Of a stretch of DNA of 64,000 bases, positions 18,216-27,078 are shown piece by piece. The stretch comes from Methylobacterium sp. GXS13. Its GTDB lineage: Bacteria > Pseudomonadota > Alphaproteobacteria > Rhizobiales > Beijerinckiaceae. The stretch is from contig NZ_LKKO01000058.1 of the NCBI RefSeq assembly GCF_001455965.1, positions 124,001 to 188,000 of the forward strand, written 5' to 3'. The stretch's first letter is position 1; each line of letters opens with the position of its first letter. The notes under the pieces were generated by a model, which did no database searches, had not been told where the DNA came from, and worked only from the letters and a program-made list of their open reading frames with translations. The translations under genes were made by a program, and so were the position numbers.

Positions 18216-19061
18216 GTGGACAAGGCCGGGGAGCCGATCGCCGCGGAAACGATTGCGGACCCGGACGACCCGCGCCTCGAACCGTACACGCGGATGCGCG
18301 AGCGCGACCTCGTCGGCCGCGCCGGGCGCTTCATCGTCGAGGGCGAGGTCACACTGCGGCTCCTGCTCGGCCTTCGCACCCGCTTCCGGGCCGAGTCGAT
18401 CCTGCTTGCCCCGGAGCGGTGGCCGGGCCTGGCCCCGAACGTGGCAGCCTCCACCGAACCGCCGCCGGTCTATCTCGCCGCCAAGGCGGTGATGAGCCGT
18501 GTGACCGGTTTCCCGATCCATCGCGGCGTCCTGGCTGTGGGTGTGCGCGGCAAGGACCCCGACCCCGCCGCCCTCGTGCCGCCTATTCCCGCCCCGGCGC
18601 TGGTGCTCGGCCTCGCGGGTCTGACCAACCACGACAATGTCGGCGCCGCCTTCCGCAACGCGGCCGCCTTCGGAGCCGATGCGGTGCTGCTCGATGCCGC
18701 AAGCTGCGATCCCCTCTACCGCAAGAGCATCCGGGTCTCGGCCGGCGCCGCGCTGATCCAACCCTTCGCCCGGCTCCCCGCCGGGGATGACTGGCTGACC
18801 CTGGCCCGCACCCTGGATCTCGAGGCTCTGGCGCTCAGCCCCGGGGCGGTCGAGACGCTGGACGCTCTGACCGTGCCGACGCGGGTGCTATTGATCCTCG
18901 GAACCGAGGGGCCGGGCCTCGACGCGACGACCCTGGCGCGGGCCCGTCCGGTGCGAATCCCGATGGCCCCGGGCTTCGATTCGCTCAACGTCGCCACCGC
19001 GGCGGGGATTGCGCTCCAGACGATCGCCCGCGGCCAAGGCCGGCTCGTACCGGCCGGTTGA
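18216..19061 (+). CDS. SpoU/TrmH-family RNA 2'-O-ribose methyltransferase
   Basis: A 281-residue SPOUT methylase. An N-terminal substrate-binding region (about 1-110) is followed by the knotted domain with motif 1 LTNHDNVGAAFRNAAAFGAD, motif 2 LILGTEGPGL and motif 3 PMAPGFDSLNVATAAGIAL. These bind S-adenosylmethionine and methylate ribose in tRNA or rRNA. The target base cannot be told. GTG at 18216 directly follows the preceding stop, indicating translational coupling with the MaoC gene. Confidence 0.88.
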   Translation: MDKAGEPIAAETIADPDDPRLEPYTRMRERDLVGRAGRFIVEGEVTLRLLLGLRTRFRAESILLAPERWPGLAPNVAASTEPPPVYLAAKAVMSRVTGFPIHRGVLAVGVRGKDPDPAALVPPIPAPALVLGLAGLTNHDNVGAAFRNAAAFGADAVLLDAASCDPLYRKSIRVSAGAALIQPFARLPAGDDWLTLARTLDLEALALSPGAVETLDALTVPTRVLLILGTEGPGLDATTLARARPVRIPMAPGFDSLNVATAAGIALQTIARGQGRLVPAG

Positions 19062-19177
19062 ATCCGCCCCTTTACGGTCTGGCGCCAAACGCGCGACAAA
19101 GGGCTGCAATTGCCGCGTGCTGCTGCGAGGCTAGCTTGGCCGACAGGGTTCGGGGGTTGCGAGGGGAGTCGGCGGCG

Positions 19178-20767
19178 TTGCTTCAGTCTGGGGATGGTTT
19201 GCGGGCGCTGACCGGCCGTCGGGTGGCCGTGGTCGGTGCAGGTCCGGGCGGCCTGGCCTCGGCCCTGCTGCTGGCCCGCGCCGGGGTCCATGTGACCCTA
19301 TTCGAGAAGGACGCCCAGGTCGGCGGCCGCACGAAGACCGTGACGGCGCCCGGGGGCTACAAGTTCGATATCGGCCCGACCTTCTTCCTCTACCCACAGA
19401 TCCTCGCCGATATCTTCACGAGCTGTGGCGAGCGGCTCGAGGACCACGTCAAGCTCGAGCGGCTCGATCCGCAGTACAACCTGGTCTTTGAAGGCGAGGA
19501 CGGCATCTCCGGGACGATCCGCGCCACCGGCGACATCGCCCGGATGGAGACGGAGATCGCCCGCCTGGCGCCGGACGACGCCAAGAACGTCCAGGCGTTC
19601 TTTACCGAGAACCGGGCGAAGCTCGATTACTTCAAGCCGATCCTGCAGCAGGCCTTCCACACGCTGCGCAGCATGGTGAGCCCGGCGATGCTGGCCGCCC
19701 TGCCCCATCTGCATCCCGGCCGCAGCGTCGACCGCGACCTGAAGCGCTACTTCGCGGATCCACGGGTGCGCCTCGCCTTCTCGTTCCAGACCAAATACCT
19801 CGGCATGTCGCCGTTCCGCTGCCCAAGCCTGTTCACGATCCTCTCGTTCCTGGAATACGAGCATGGCGTCTACCACCCGGTCGGCGGCTGCGGCGCGGTG
19901 TCCGAGGCGATGGCGGGTTTGGCCGGGCGCATGGGCGTCGACCTCCGGCTGAACGCCAATGTCGAGCGGGTGCTCTTCGACGGCAAACGCGCCAGCGGCG
20001 TGGTCGCGGATGGCGAGACCTTCAACGCCGATGCGGTGCTGATCAACGGCGACTTCGCCAAGGTGATGCGCGCCCTCGTGCCGGAGCGTCACCGGCCGCG
20101 CTGGCGCGACGCCAAGATCAAGAAGGCCCGGCTCTCCTGCTCAACCTTCATGCTGTATCTCGGCATCGAGGGGAAAATGCCCGAGAGCCTGGGGCATCAC
20201 ACGATCCTCCTGGCCGACGGCTATGAGAAGAACATTCGCGAGATCACCGAGGGGACGCTGCCGATGCAGCCCTCTCTCTACGTCCAGCATGCCGGCTACA
20301 CCGACGGCGGCATGGCGCCCCCCGGGCACACCGCCCTCTACGTTCTGGTGCCGGTTCCGAACCTCAAGGCCGGGATCGACTGGCCTGCGATCCGATCCAG
20401 CTATCGCGCCCTGATCCTGGGGCGCCTGAAGCATCTGGGTCTGGAAGACCTCGAATCCCGCATCCGGTACGAGCGGATCATCGATCCGACGCAGTGGGAG
20501 GAGGATTTTGCGGTCCACGAGGGCGCCACCTTCAACCTCGCCCACGACCTGATGCAGATGCTGTATTTCCGGCCGCACAACCGCTTCGGGCCTGGGCTCT
20601 ACATCGTCGGCGGCGGCACCCATCCGGGTTCGGGCCTGCCGGTGATCTACGAGGGCGCCCGCATCTCCGCTCGGTTGCTGATCGAGGAGCTGGCCGGCGC
20701 TCGGGCCGCAGCCCAGGCGGGCATTCCCGACACGGCGCCGCTGGCGACCACCGGCGAGGCCTCGTGA
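19178..20767 (+). CDS. CrtI/CrtN-family carotenoid desaturase, first copy
   Basis: A ~529-residue FAD amine-oxidase-fold protein. The dinucleotide-binding motif VAVVGAGPGGLASALLLARAG lies near the N-terminus, followed by VGGRTKTV and FDIGPTFFLYP. The C-terminal FAD segment GGGTHPGSGLPVIYEGARIS is the signature of phytoene/diapophytoene desaturases. It likely desaturates or oxidises a C30 (or C40) carotene. Start choice is uncertain: the TTG at 19178 has GAGGGGAG nine bases upstream, while a TTG at 19058 overlaps the previous stop but lacks a ribosome site. The next gene overlaps by four bases (GTGA). Confidence 0.88.
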   Translation: MLQSGDGLRALTGRRVAVVGAGPGGLASALLLARAGVHVTLFEKDAQVGGRTKTVTAPGGYKFDIGPTFFLYPQILADIFTSCGERLEDHVKLERLDPQYNLVFEGEDGISGTIRATGDIARMETEIARLAPDDAKNVQAFFTENRAKLDYFKPILQQAFHTLRSMVSPAMLAALPHLHPGRSVDRDLKRYFADPRVRLAFSFQTKYLGMSPFRCPSLFTILSFLEYEHGVYHPVGGCGAVSEAMAGLAGRMGVDLRLNANVERVLFDGKRASGVVADGETFNADAVLINGDFAKVMRALVPERHRPRWRDAKIKKARLSCSTFMLYLGIEGKMPESLGHHTILLADGYEKNIREITEGTLPMQPSLYVQHAGYTDGGMAPPGHTALYVLVPVPNLKAGIDWPAIRSSYRALILGRLKHLGLEDLESRIRYERIIDPTQWEEDFAVHEGATFNLAHDLMQMLYFRPHNRFGPGLYIVGGGTHPGSGLPVIYEGARISARLLIEELAGARAAAQAGIPDTAPLATTGEAS

Positions 20768-21210
20768 TCGGAGCGCCGGGCCGGGCGACGCTGACCGCCG
20801 GCCTCTGCGCCATCGCACTGGTTTGGGGCTCGAACGCGATCGCCGCGACGCTGCAGGTCGAAATCGACGGGGTCGAATCCGGCGGCGGCCCGGTCCGGGT
20901 AGCCCTGTGCCAGGGCGGTCTCTCCGAGCCGTTCTGCACCCGGGGCGACGAAGCGCCGGCTTCCGGGGGCCGGGCGCTGTTCACCTTCCGGGACCTGCCT
21001 CCGGGCGCCTATGCGGTGGCGGCTTTCCAGGATGCCAACGGCAATGGCCGGCTCGACCGCACCGGGCTCGGCCTGCCGCTCGAGCCCTACGGCTTCTCCG
21101 GCACCGTGGCTCGTCGGGCGCGGCCGGATTTCCCCGACGCGGCCTTCGCTCTTCAGGAGCCCGGCGCTGCTGTGCGGGTCCGCCTCGCCCGCGCTCTGCC
21201 GAGGCGGTGA
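20764..21210 (+). CDS. DUF2141-type secreted protein
   Basis: A 148-residue protein with a signal peptide (residues ~1-28, WGSNAIAAT). The beta-sandwich-like DUF2141 domain holds FRDLPPGAYAVAAFQDANGNGRLD, where the Asp/Asn-rich loop resembles a metal-binding turn. The GTG at 20764 overlaps the desaturase stop (GTGA) and was chosen for that reason. The function of the family is unknown; proteins like it occur beside carotenoid genes in several bacteria. Its position between a desaturase and an ABC exporter suggests a role with the pigment in the envelope, which is an inference. Confidence 0.78.
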   Translation: MIGAPGRATLTAGLCAIALVWGSNAIAATLQVEIDGVESGGGPVRVALCQGGLSEPFCTRGDEAPASGGRALFTFRDLPPGAYAVAAFQDANGNGRLDRTGLGLPLEPYGFSGTVARRARPDFPDAAFALQEPGAAVRVRLARALPRR

Positions 21211-21214
21211 CGGC

Positions 21215-22195
21215 GTGGATGATCCCCTCGTACGGATCGCGGGCGTCAGCCTCGACCTTCGGGGGCAGCAGGTGTTGGAACAGGTCGATCTCGACCTCGA
21301 CGCCGGACAAACTCTGGCACTGCTCGGGCCGAACGGAGCCGGCAAGTCCTCGCTGATGCGCCTCGTGGCTGGCCGCCTCGCCCCGAGTTCCGGGATCATC
21401 CGGGTGGCCGGCGCCGATCCGTTCCAGGCAGGCAGCGCCCGCCGCAGGATTGGCTGGGTCCCCCAGGAGATCGCCCTCTATCCGCGCCTCACGGTCGCCG
21501 AGAATCTCGGCGTCTTCGGGCAGCTCGCAGGCGTGCCCCGGCGCGACCGGCGCGAAGCCGTGACCGCAGCCCTGGAGATGGCCGACATCGCCGATGTGGC
21601 GCACCGCCCGGTCGGGATCCTGTCAGGCGGCTACCGGCGGCGGGTCAACATCGCGGCGAGCCTGATGAACCGGCCCCGCCTCGTCCTGCTCGACGAGCCC
21701 ACGAGCGGCGTCGACCTCGCCGCCCGAGCGGCGATCCATGCGGTGCTGGACCGGTTGAAAGCGGCGGGTACCGCGATCCTGATCGCCACCCACGATTTTA
21801 CCGAAGCCGAGCGTCTCGCTTCCCGGGTCGCGTTCCTGGCGCAGGGACGGATCGTGCGCGCCGGGCACCTCACCGACCTGCTGGCGCAGCTGCGCGTTGG
21901 TGCCCCGGAACGGGAGCTGAGCCTCACCGTGCCGGCGGACGGGAACGCGGAGGCCGTGCTGCGCCGGGCCGGCTTCGTGCCGGCCGAGTCGGGCGGCCTG
22001 ATCTGGTGCTCAATCGAGCGATCCGGCCTCGACGGCGCGGCCCTGCTCGGGGCCCTGCGGGCACAGGGGATCCCGGTAGCCGAGGTGCGGGTCCGGGCCC
22101 CGCGGCTCGAGGCGTTGTATCTCGACGCGATCCGGCCCCGGGAGGTCACGGACCGCCCAGCCTCCGAGCCGCGCCGCGCGGGGGCCGCCGAATGA
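21215..22195 (+). CDS. ABC transporter ATP-binding protein
   Basis: The 326-residue product has Walker A GPNGAGKSSLM, a Q-loop in VPQEIALYPRLT, signature LSGGYRRRVNIA, Walker B LVLLDEPTSGVD and H-loop ATHD. This is the DrrA/CcmA-like subfamily that pairs with ABC-2 permeases and usually exports lipids, drugs or polymers. About 100 extra residues lie after the core domain. The GTG at 21215 follows a GAGGCGG element. Its end overlaps the permease start by four bases (ATGA). Confidence 0.92.
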   Translation: MDDPLVRIAGVSLDLRGQQVLEQVDLDLDAGQTLALLGPNGAGKSSLMRLVAGRLAPSSGIIRVAGADPFQAGSARRRIGWVPQEIALYPRLTVAENLGVFGQLAGVPRRDRREAVTAALEMADIADVAHRPVGILSGGYRRRVNIAASLMNRPRLVLLDEPTSGVDLAARAAIHAVLDRLKAAGTAILIATHDFTEAERLASRVAFLAQGRIVRAGHLTDLLAQLRVGAPERELSLTVPADGNAEAVLRRAGFVPAESGGLIWCSIERSGLDGAALLGALRAQGIPVAEVRVRAPRLEALYLDAIRPREVTDRPASEPRRAGAAE

Positions 22196-23400
22196 TCGGT
22201 GCCGCGTTCCGGGTGATGGCGCTCAGCCTGCTGCGCGACCGCGCTGCCCTGGTGATGGCCTTCGTGCTGCCCACCGTCATCTTCGTCATCTTCGCGGCGA
22301 TCTTCTCCGGGGCGACCGGCGACCGGATCCGTATCCATCTCGGGCTGGCCGACTTCGCCCGGACGGCGGCCACGCAGCGCCTCTCCGACGCCCTCGTGGC
22401 CGACCCATCCCTGCGCGTCACCCGCCTTCCGGCGACCGATCTGGCGGAGGTGACCCGGGCGGTGCGGTCCGGCGCGGTCGACGTGGCCCTGGCGCTCCGG
22501 GGCGACCTGATCGCCGCCCCGGCGGATGCCGCGTCCGGCCCCTCCGACCAGCCGGTGGTGCTGGTCGAGAATCCAGCCAAGGCGCTCGCAACGCCGATCG
22601 CGCTGGGCCAACTCCAGCGCGTGCTGAACGAGGCGCTGCCCGACGTGGTGCTCTCGCGCATCGTCGCGGACGTCGAGCGGACGGGCAAGATCGGGCCGGA
22701 CGAGCGGCGCTTCCTCGAGGAGGCCTTCGCTGAGCAGCGCGCCAAGAAGGAGCCGTTCAGTTTCGCCGCGCTGGTCGAGCGCCGAAGCACCGCCGCCGGC
22801 ACCGGCAATGCCCGGGTGAGCTATTACGCCGGCGCGATCACCGCGGTGTTCCTGCTGTTTGCCGCCATGCAGGGGGCGCTCTCGCTGGTCGAGGAGCGGG
22901 AGAGCGGCATCGCCGAGCGCCTGATGGCCGGCCCTGGTGGCCTGCCGGTGGTGGTGCTCGGAAAGTTCGGCTTCCTGACGCTGCAAGGCATGGTCCAAGC
23001 CGGCCTGATTTTTTTAGCCGCCGCGCTGCTCTACGGCGTCGAGATCGGCCCGCACTGGCCGGCTTTCCTGACCGCCTGCCTGCTGGTCTCGGCCATGGCC
23101 GCGGGCCTGGCGCTGGCCGCCTGTGCGCTGGCCGCCTCCCGTCAGCAGGCCCACCTCGCCTCGACCTTCGGGGTCCTGCTGCTCTCGGCGGTGGGCGGCT
23201 CGATGGTGCCGCGCTTCCTGATGCCCCCGTGGCTGCAGCAGGCCGGCTGGCTCACGCCGAACGCCTGGGCAATCGAGGCCTATCAGAACGCGCTGGGCGA
23301 GGGATTTGATTCCGCCACCCCGGCCTTCGCGGTGCTGAGCGTGCTGACCCTGTGCGGACTTGGGCTGGCGCTCGGCCTGGTCGCGCGCCGGACCGTCTGA
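22192..23400 (+). CDS. ABC-2 type permease
   Basis: A 402-residue membrane protein: helix 1 at ~22-40 (ALVMAFVLPTVIFVIFAAIF), a large extracytoplasmic domain to about residue 210, then five helices including VSYYAGAITAVFLLFAAMQG and VEERESGIAERLMAGP. This is the ABC-2/YhgE-type layout of exporters. It shares four bases with the ATPase gene and should be its partner. A substrate linked to the carotenoid or its lipid precursors is suggested by position between two desaturase genes; that is an inference. Confidence 0.88.
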   Translation: MIGAAFRVMALSLLRDRAALVMAFVLPTVIFVIFAAIFSGATGDRIRIHLGLADFARTAATQRLSDALVADPSLRVTRLPATDLAEVTRAVRSGAVDVALALRGDLIAAPADAASGPSDQPVVLVENPAKALATPIALGQLQRVLNEALPDVVLSRIVADVERTGKIGPDERRFLEEAFAEQRAKKEPFSFAALVERRSTAAGTGNARVSYYAGAITAVFLLFAAMQGALSLVEERESGIAERLMAGPGGLPVVVLGKFGFLTLQGMVQAGLIFLAAALLYGVEIGPHWPAFLTACLLVSAMAAGLALAACALAASRQQAHLASTFGVLLLSAVGGSMVPRFLMPPWLQQAGWLTPNAWAIEAYQNALGEGFDSATPAFAVLSVLTLCGLGLALGLVARRTV

Positions 23401-23503
23401 TCGGCCGACGCCGCGACGATCCGCGCCGCGCCTGCGACCAGCCGCCCCCGGACACGGCCCGGCCGATCGGGCAGGGTCCGCCTCTGCACATTGTGAGACC
23501 TTT

Positions 23504-24346
23504 ATGCTCCGCCTGCTCATCGCCGACGGCAACGACCGGGCGGCCCGCGACCGGCACGTCGGGGCGACGGGCCGGACCTCGGCCGAATCCTACGCCGTGG
23601 TGGTCCACGATCTCGCCCCCGAGACCACCTGTCGCTTCCTCAACCCAGCCGATGCCGATGCGGCCCTGCCGCAGGACCTGTCGGAGTTCGATGGGCTGAT
23701 CTTCACCGGATCGACTCTGAAGGTCTCGGACGGCACGCCGGCGGTGACCCGCCAGTTAGACTTGATGCGAACCGCCCTGGAAGCGGGGCTCGCGGTGTTC
23801 GGATCCTGCTGGGGTGTACAGGTCGCGGCCACCGTGGCCGGCGGACACGCCGCTGAGAATCCGCGCGGGCCGGAATACGGCTTCGCCCGGGCGATCACCC
23901 CGACACAGGAGGGTCGAACCCATCCGCTGCTGGCCGGCCGGCCAGCAGTCTGGGACGCGCCCGCGATCCACTCGGACGCAGTGCTGGAGCCGCCCCCTGG
24001 CGCGCGGGTGCTGGCGGGCAATCGGGTGCTGGGCGTCCAGGCCATCGAGATCCAGCACGGACCCGGCTGGTTCTGGGGCACGCAGTACCACCCGGAACTC
24101 GACCTGGAGGAGGTCGCCGCGATGCTGCGCCTTTGCGATACGGCGATCGTCGAGGCCGGCCTCGCCAAGGATCCGGACGCGGTGGCGGCCTATGCCGTCG
24201 AGATCGCGAGCCTGCAGGGCGACGATCCCGAGGCGGCGCGGCGCCTCGCCTGGCGCCACGGCCTCGGCCCGGAGGTGCTCGACGCGCCCCTGCGCCGCCG
24301 GGAGATCGGTAACTTCTTGGCCCAACTGTCTACAAACAGGCCCTGA
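23504..24346 (+). CDS. Class I glutamine amidotransferase-like protein
   Basis: The 280-residue product has a class I glutaminase fold with nucleophile Cys102 in AVFGSCWGVQVAA and the His/Glu pair in TQYHPELDLEE near residue 193. An oxyanion-type LIFTGSTLKV segment precedes them. A C-terminal extension of about 75 residues is helical and charged. Such stand-alone domains either transfer amide nitrogen or hydrolyse gamma-glutamyl bonds. A synthetase partner is not adjacent. It lies within the carotenoid-like run, which is unusual. Promoter or spacing of about 100 bases precedes the ATG at 23504. Confidence 0.85.
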   Translation: MLRLLIADGNDRAARDRHVGATGRTSAESYAVVVHDLAPETTCRFLNPADADAALPQDLSEFDGLIFTGSTLKVSDGTPAVTRQLDLMRTALEAGLAVFGSCWGVQVAATVAGGHAAENPRGPEYGFARAITPTQEGRTHPLLAGRPAVWDAPAIHSDAVLEPPPGARVLAGNRVLGVQAIEIQHGPGWFWGTQYHPELDLEEVAAMLRLCDTAIVEAGLAKDPDAVAAYAVEIASLQGDDPEAARRLAWRHGLGPEVLDAPLRRREIGNFLAQLSTNRP

Positions 24347-24449
24347 CCGGCCGATGCCGCGACCGGGTGGCGCGTTGACCCACCGGGCTTCACGTCTAGC
24401 TTCGCCAGGCGGGCAACGCTGTGACGGGCCCGGGGAGCGACCTAACAGG

Positions 24450-25979
24450 ATGAGCCAGGATTCGACGGTCGCCGTGATCGGCAGCGGGCTCGGCGGACTC
24501 GCGGCCGCGTGCGTGGCCGCGGCGCGCGGCCACCGCGTCACGGTCTATGACAAGAACGGCTGGCTCGGCGGCAAGGCGGCGGTGCTGCATGAGGGTGGCT
24601 TCCGCTTCGACATGGGTCCGACCATCCTGACAGTGCCGCGGGTGCTGGAGCGGATCTTTTCCGAGGCCGGCCGCTCGGTTCACGATTACATGGACCTGCG
24701 CCGCCTCGACCCTCAATGGCGCTGCTTCTTCGACGACGGCTCCCACATCGACCTGATGCAGGATGTCGAGCGGATGGCCGGCGACATGAATCGCTTCGCC
24801 CCCGGCAGCGGCGACGGCTACAAGAAATTCCTGTCGATCTCCGAGCACCTGCACGGCGTCTCGGAAAAATTCTTCTTCTGGAAACCGGTCGAGGACCTCT
24901 TCGACACGATTAATATTCGCGCCAACATGAATCCCGGCACGCTGCGCGACGTGCTGTCCCTGCGCATGCACGCTTCGGTGGCCTCGACGATCCGCGGCAA
25001 GGTCAAGGATGCGCGCCTCGCGCAGATGCTCGACCACTTCGTGCAATATGTCGGCTCCTCGCCCTACGGCGCGCCGGCGGTGCTCTGCGCCATCGCCCAC
25101 ATGCAGACGGCCGACGGGGTCTGGTACCCAATGGGTGGCACCCGCGCGGTGGCCGAGGGCCTGGCCAAGCTGGCTCAGGAACTCGGTGCGACCTGCAAGA
25201 CCGACACCGAGGTGACCGGGATCGAGACCGCCAACGGCGCGGTCCGGGGCGTGCGCACCGCCGAGGGCATGACGCCGTTCGACGCCGTGATCAGCAACAT
25301 GGACTCGGTCCGCACCTACCGCGAGCTCGTCGGGGGCGCCCCCGGCAAGGCTTATGAGAAGAAGAACCCCGAGCCGGCCTGCTCGGGCGTCGTGCTCTAT
25401 CTCGGCCTGAACAAGCGCTACGAGCACCTGAACCACCACGATTTCGTCTTCTCCCGGGACCCTGAGGAGGAGTTCGACTACATCTACAACAAGGGCGAGC
25501 CGGCCCCGGACCCGACGGCCTATCTGGCGGCGCCCTCCTCCACCGATCCGAGCGTGGCGCCCGAGGGGGGCGAGGCCCTCTACGTCCTGGTGCACACGCC
25601 GTATCTGCGCCCGCACCACGATTGGCGCCCGGATGGCCCTCTGTTCCAGAACTACCGCCGGACCATCCTGGACAAGCTCAAGCGCACCGCTGGCATGCCC
25701 GACCTGGAGGAGCGCATCGTCGTCGAGCGCCACCTGACCCCGCAGGACATCCATGAGCGCTACCGGGTGCTCAACGGCGCGATCTACGGCCTGGCCTCGC
25801 ACGGCCGGGTGATGGGCGCGTTCAAGCCTGGCAACCGCTCGCGGCAGGTGCGCGGCCTCTACCTCGCGGGCGGCGCCGCCCATCCCGGCCCCGGCATGCC
25901 GATGGTGATGATGTCCGGCTGGATCGCCGCCGACGCGCACGACCAGGACGCGCGCGGAACGCTGCGCGCCTCGGCGTGA
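24450..25979 (+). CDS. CrtI/CrtN/CrtP-family desaturase or oxygenase, second copy
   Basis: A 509-residue FAD protein with AVIGSGLGGLAAACVAAARG at residues ~8-28, GGKAAVLHEGGFRFDMGPT, and the C-terminal GGAAHPGPGMPMVMMSGW. The last motif resembles the diapocarotenoid oxygenase (CrtP/CrtNb) branch more than the first copy does, but the reaction cannot be assigned without phylogeny. ATG at 24450 follows a GGGGAG element. Together with the first desaturase it could take diapophytoene to a terminal carboxylic acid. A palindromic repeat separates it from the acyltransferase. Confidence 0.87.
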   Translation: MSQDSTVAVIGSGLGGLAAACVAAARGHRVTVYDKNGWLGGKAAVLHEGGFRFDMGPTILTVPRVLERIFSEAGRSVHDYMDLRRLDPQWRCFFDDGSHIDLMQDVERMAGDMNRFAPGSGDGYKKFLSISEHLHGVSEKFFFWKPVEDLFDTINIRANMNPGTLRDVLSLRMHASVASTIRGKVKDARLAQMLDHFVQYVGSSPYGAPAVLCAIAHMQTADGVWYPMGGTRAVAEGLAKLAQELGATCKTDTEVTGIETANGAVRGVRTAEGMTPFDAVISNMDSVRTYRELVGGAPGKAYEKKNPEPACSGVVLYLGLNKRYEHLNHHDFVFSRDPEEEFDYIYNKGEPAPDPTAYLAAPSSTDPSVAPEGGEALYVLVHTPYLRPHHDWRPDGPLFQNYRRTILDKLKRTAGMPDLEERIVVERHLTPQDIHERYRVLNGAIYGLASHGRVMGAFKPGNRSRQVRGLYLAGGAAHPGPGMPMVMMSGWIAADAHDQDARGTLRASA

Positions 25980-26040
25980 CACCCGCGCCGCCATCCCGAT
26001 CGGGCTCCGATCGTCACGGATCGTTTTCGGCAGAGCGCAA

Positions 26041-26157
26041 CGCCCTCTCCTCCCCCTTGCGGGGAGGCGTTGGAGGTGGGGGTGGTGCAGGATCGAGCGC
26101 AGCGGTGCCTTCTGGACCACCCCCACCCCTGACACCTCCCCACAAGGGCCAGGGAAA
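26041..26157. repeat. Long imperfect palindrome, BIME-like
   Basis: The left arm (26041-26090) contains CCCTTGCGGGGAGGCG and GGTGGGGGTGGTGCAG. The right arm (26105-26157) carries their imperfect complement, CTGGACCACCCCCACCCC and CACCTCCCCACAAGGG. The arms fold into a ~45-bp imperfect stem. It lies between the second desaturase and acyltransferase genes and looks like a dispersed extragenic element. Confidence 0.75.
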
Positions 26158-26265
26158 AGAACGCCGCGCCGCAAGCGCTTGCTGGCGAATGCGGCGCGTG
26201 ACCTCGCTCACCCGCACGGGCGGGCAAATCCGCGGCGCATCCGGCCATCCGCGGAGGCCCGGATA

Positions 26266-27078
26266 GTGCCCTCCCCGCCATCCGCGCCCCTGCGCCCGGT
26301 CTCGCCCCTGATCCGCCGCTTCATGGAAGCGTGGTTCGAGCGCTACCTGCACCGTCACTTCGATGCGCTGCGCCTGCCGCGCTGGAGCATCCCGCCGGCT
26401 CAGGACCATCCCGGACCGCTGGTGATCTATTGCAACCACCCCGCCTGGTGGGATGCCGCGGTGATCATCGTGCTGTCTGGCCGGCTCGGTCCGAAGCGCG
26501 AGAACCGGGCGCCGTTCGACGCCGCCATGCTGGCGCGCTACCGGGTGTTCGAGCGGATCGGTGCCTTCGGGGTCGATCTCGACAGCCCCCGGGGCGCCGC
26601 CCAGTTCCTGACCGCCGCGCGGGCCATCCTGGCGCGCTCCGACACAGCCCTCTGGATCACCGCGCAGGGCCGATTCGTGGACACACGGGTCCGGCCCCTC
26701 GGGCTGCGCCCAGGCGTGGCCCGGCTCGCCGAGATCGCCCCCGACGCGCTGTTCGTGCCCCTCGCCCTCGAATACGCGTTTTGGGACGAGCGCGGGGCCG
26801 AGGCCTTCGCGGCCTTCGGACCCGGGATCCCCGGTACCGAGCTAGCGGCCTTGCCGCGCACGGATAGACTGGCCCGCCTGGAGGGCGACCTGACCGCGAC
26901 CCTGGATCGGCTGAGCAGCGACGTGATCAGCCGCGAGCCCGAGCGCTTCCGCGCCCTGGTCGCCGGCCGGAAGGGCGTCGGCGGCGTCTATGATCTCTGG
27001 CGGCGCCTCGCCGCGCGGCTGGCCGGCCGCAGCTTCGATCCGGCCCACCGAACCAGCGACAGGCAGCCCGGTCGATGA
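26266..27078 (+). CDS. PlsC-like lysophospholipid/glycolipid acyltransferase
   Basis: A 270-residue protein with the acyltransferase H(X)4D motif in CNHPAWWDAAV (His58, Asp63), then GVDLDSPRGAAQFL and WITAQGRFVDTR, which replace the canonical EGTR block. The GTG start at 26266 has a GCGGAGG site eight bases upstream; longer frames run into the palindrome. It overlaps the glycosyltransferase by four bases (ATGA). In this context it is a candidate for acylating a carotenoid glycoside, as in staphyloxanthin-type and Methylobacterium C30 glycosyl-ester pigments; a phospholipid role is the alternative. Confidence 0.8.
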   Translation: MPSPPSAPLRPVSPLIRRFMEAWFERYLHRHFDALRLPRWSIPPAQDHPGPLVIYCNHPAWWDAAVIIVLSGRLGPKRENRAPFDAAMLARYRVFERIGAFGVDLDSPRGAAQFLTAARAILARSDTALWITAQGRFVDTRVRPLGLRPGVARLAEIAPDALFVPLALEYAFWDERGAEAFAAFGPGIPGTELAALPRTDRLARLEGDLTATLDRLSSDVISREPERFRALVAGRKGVGGVYDLWRRLAARLAGRSFDPAHRTSDRQPGR

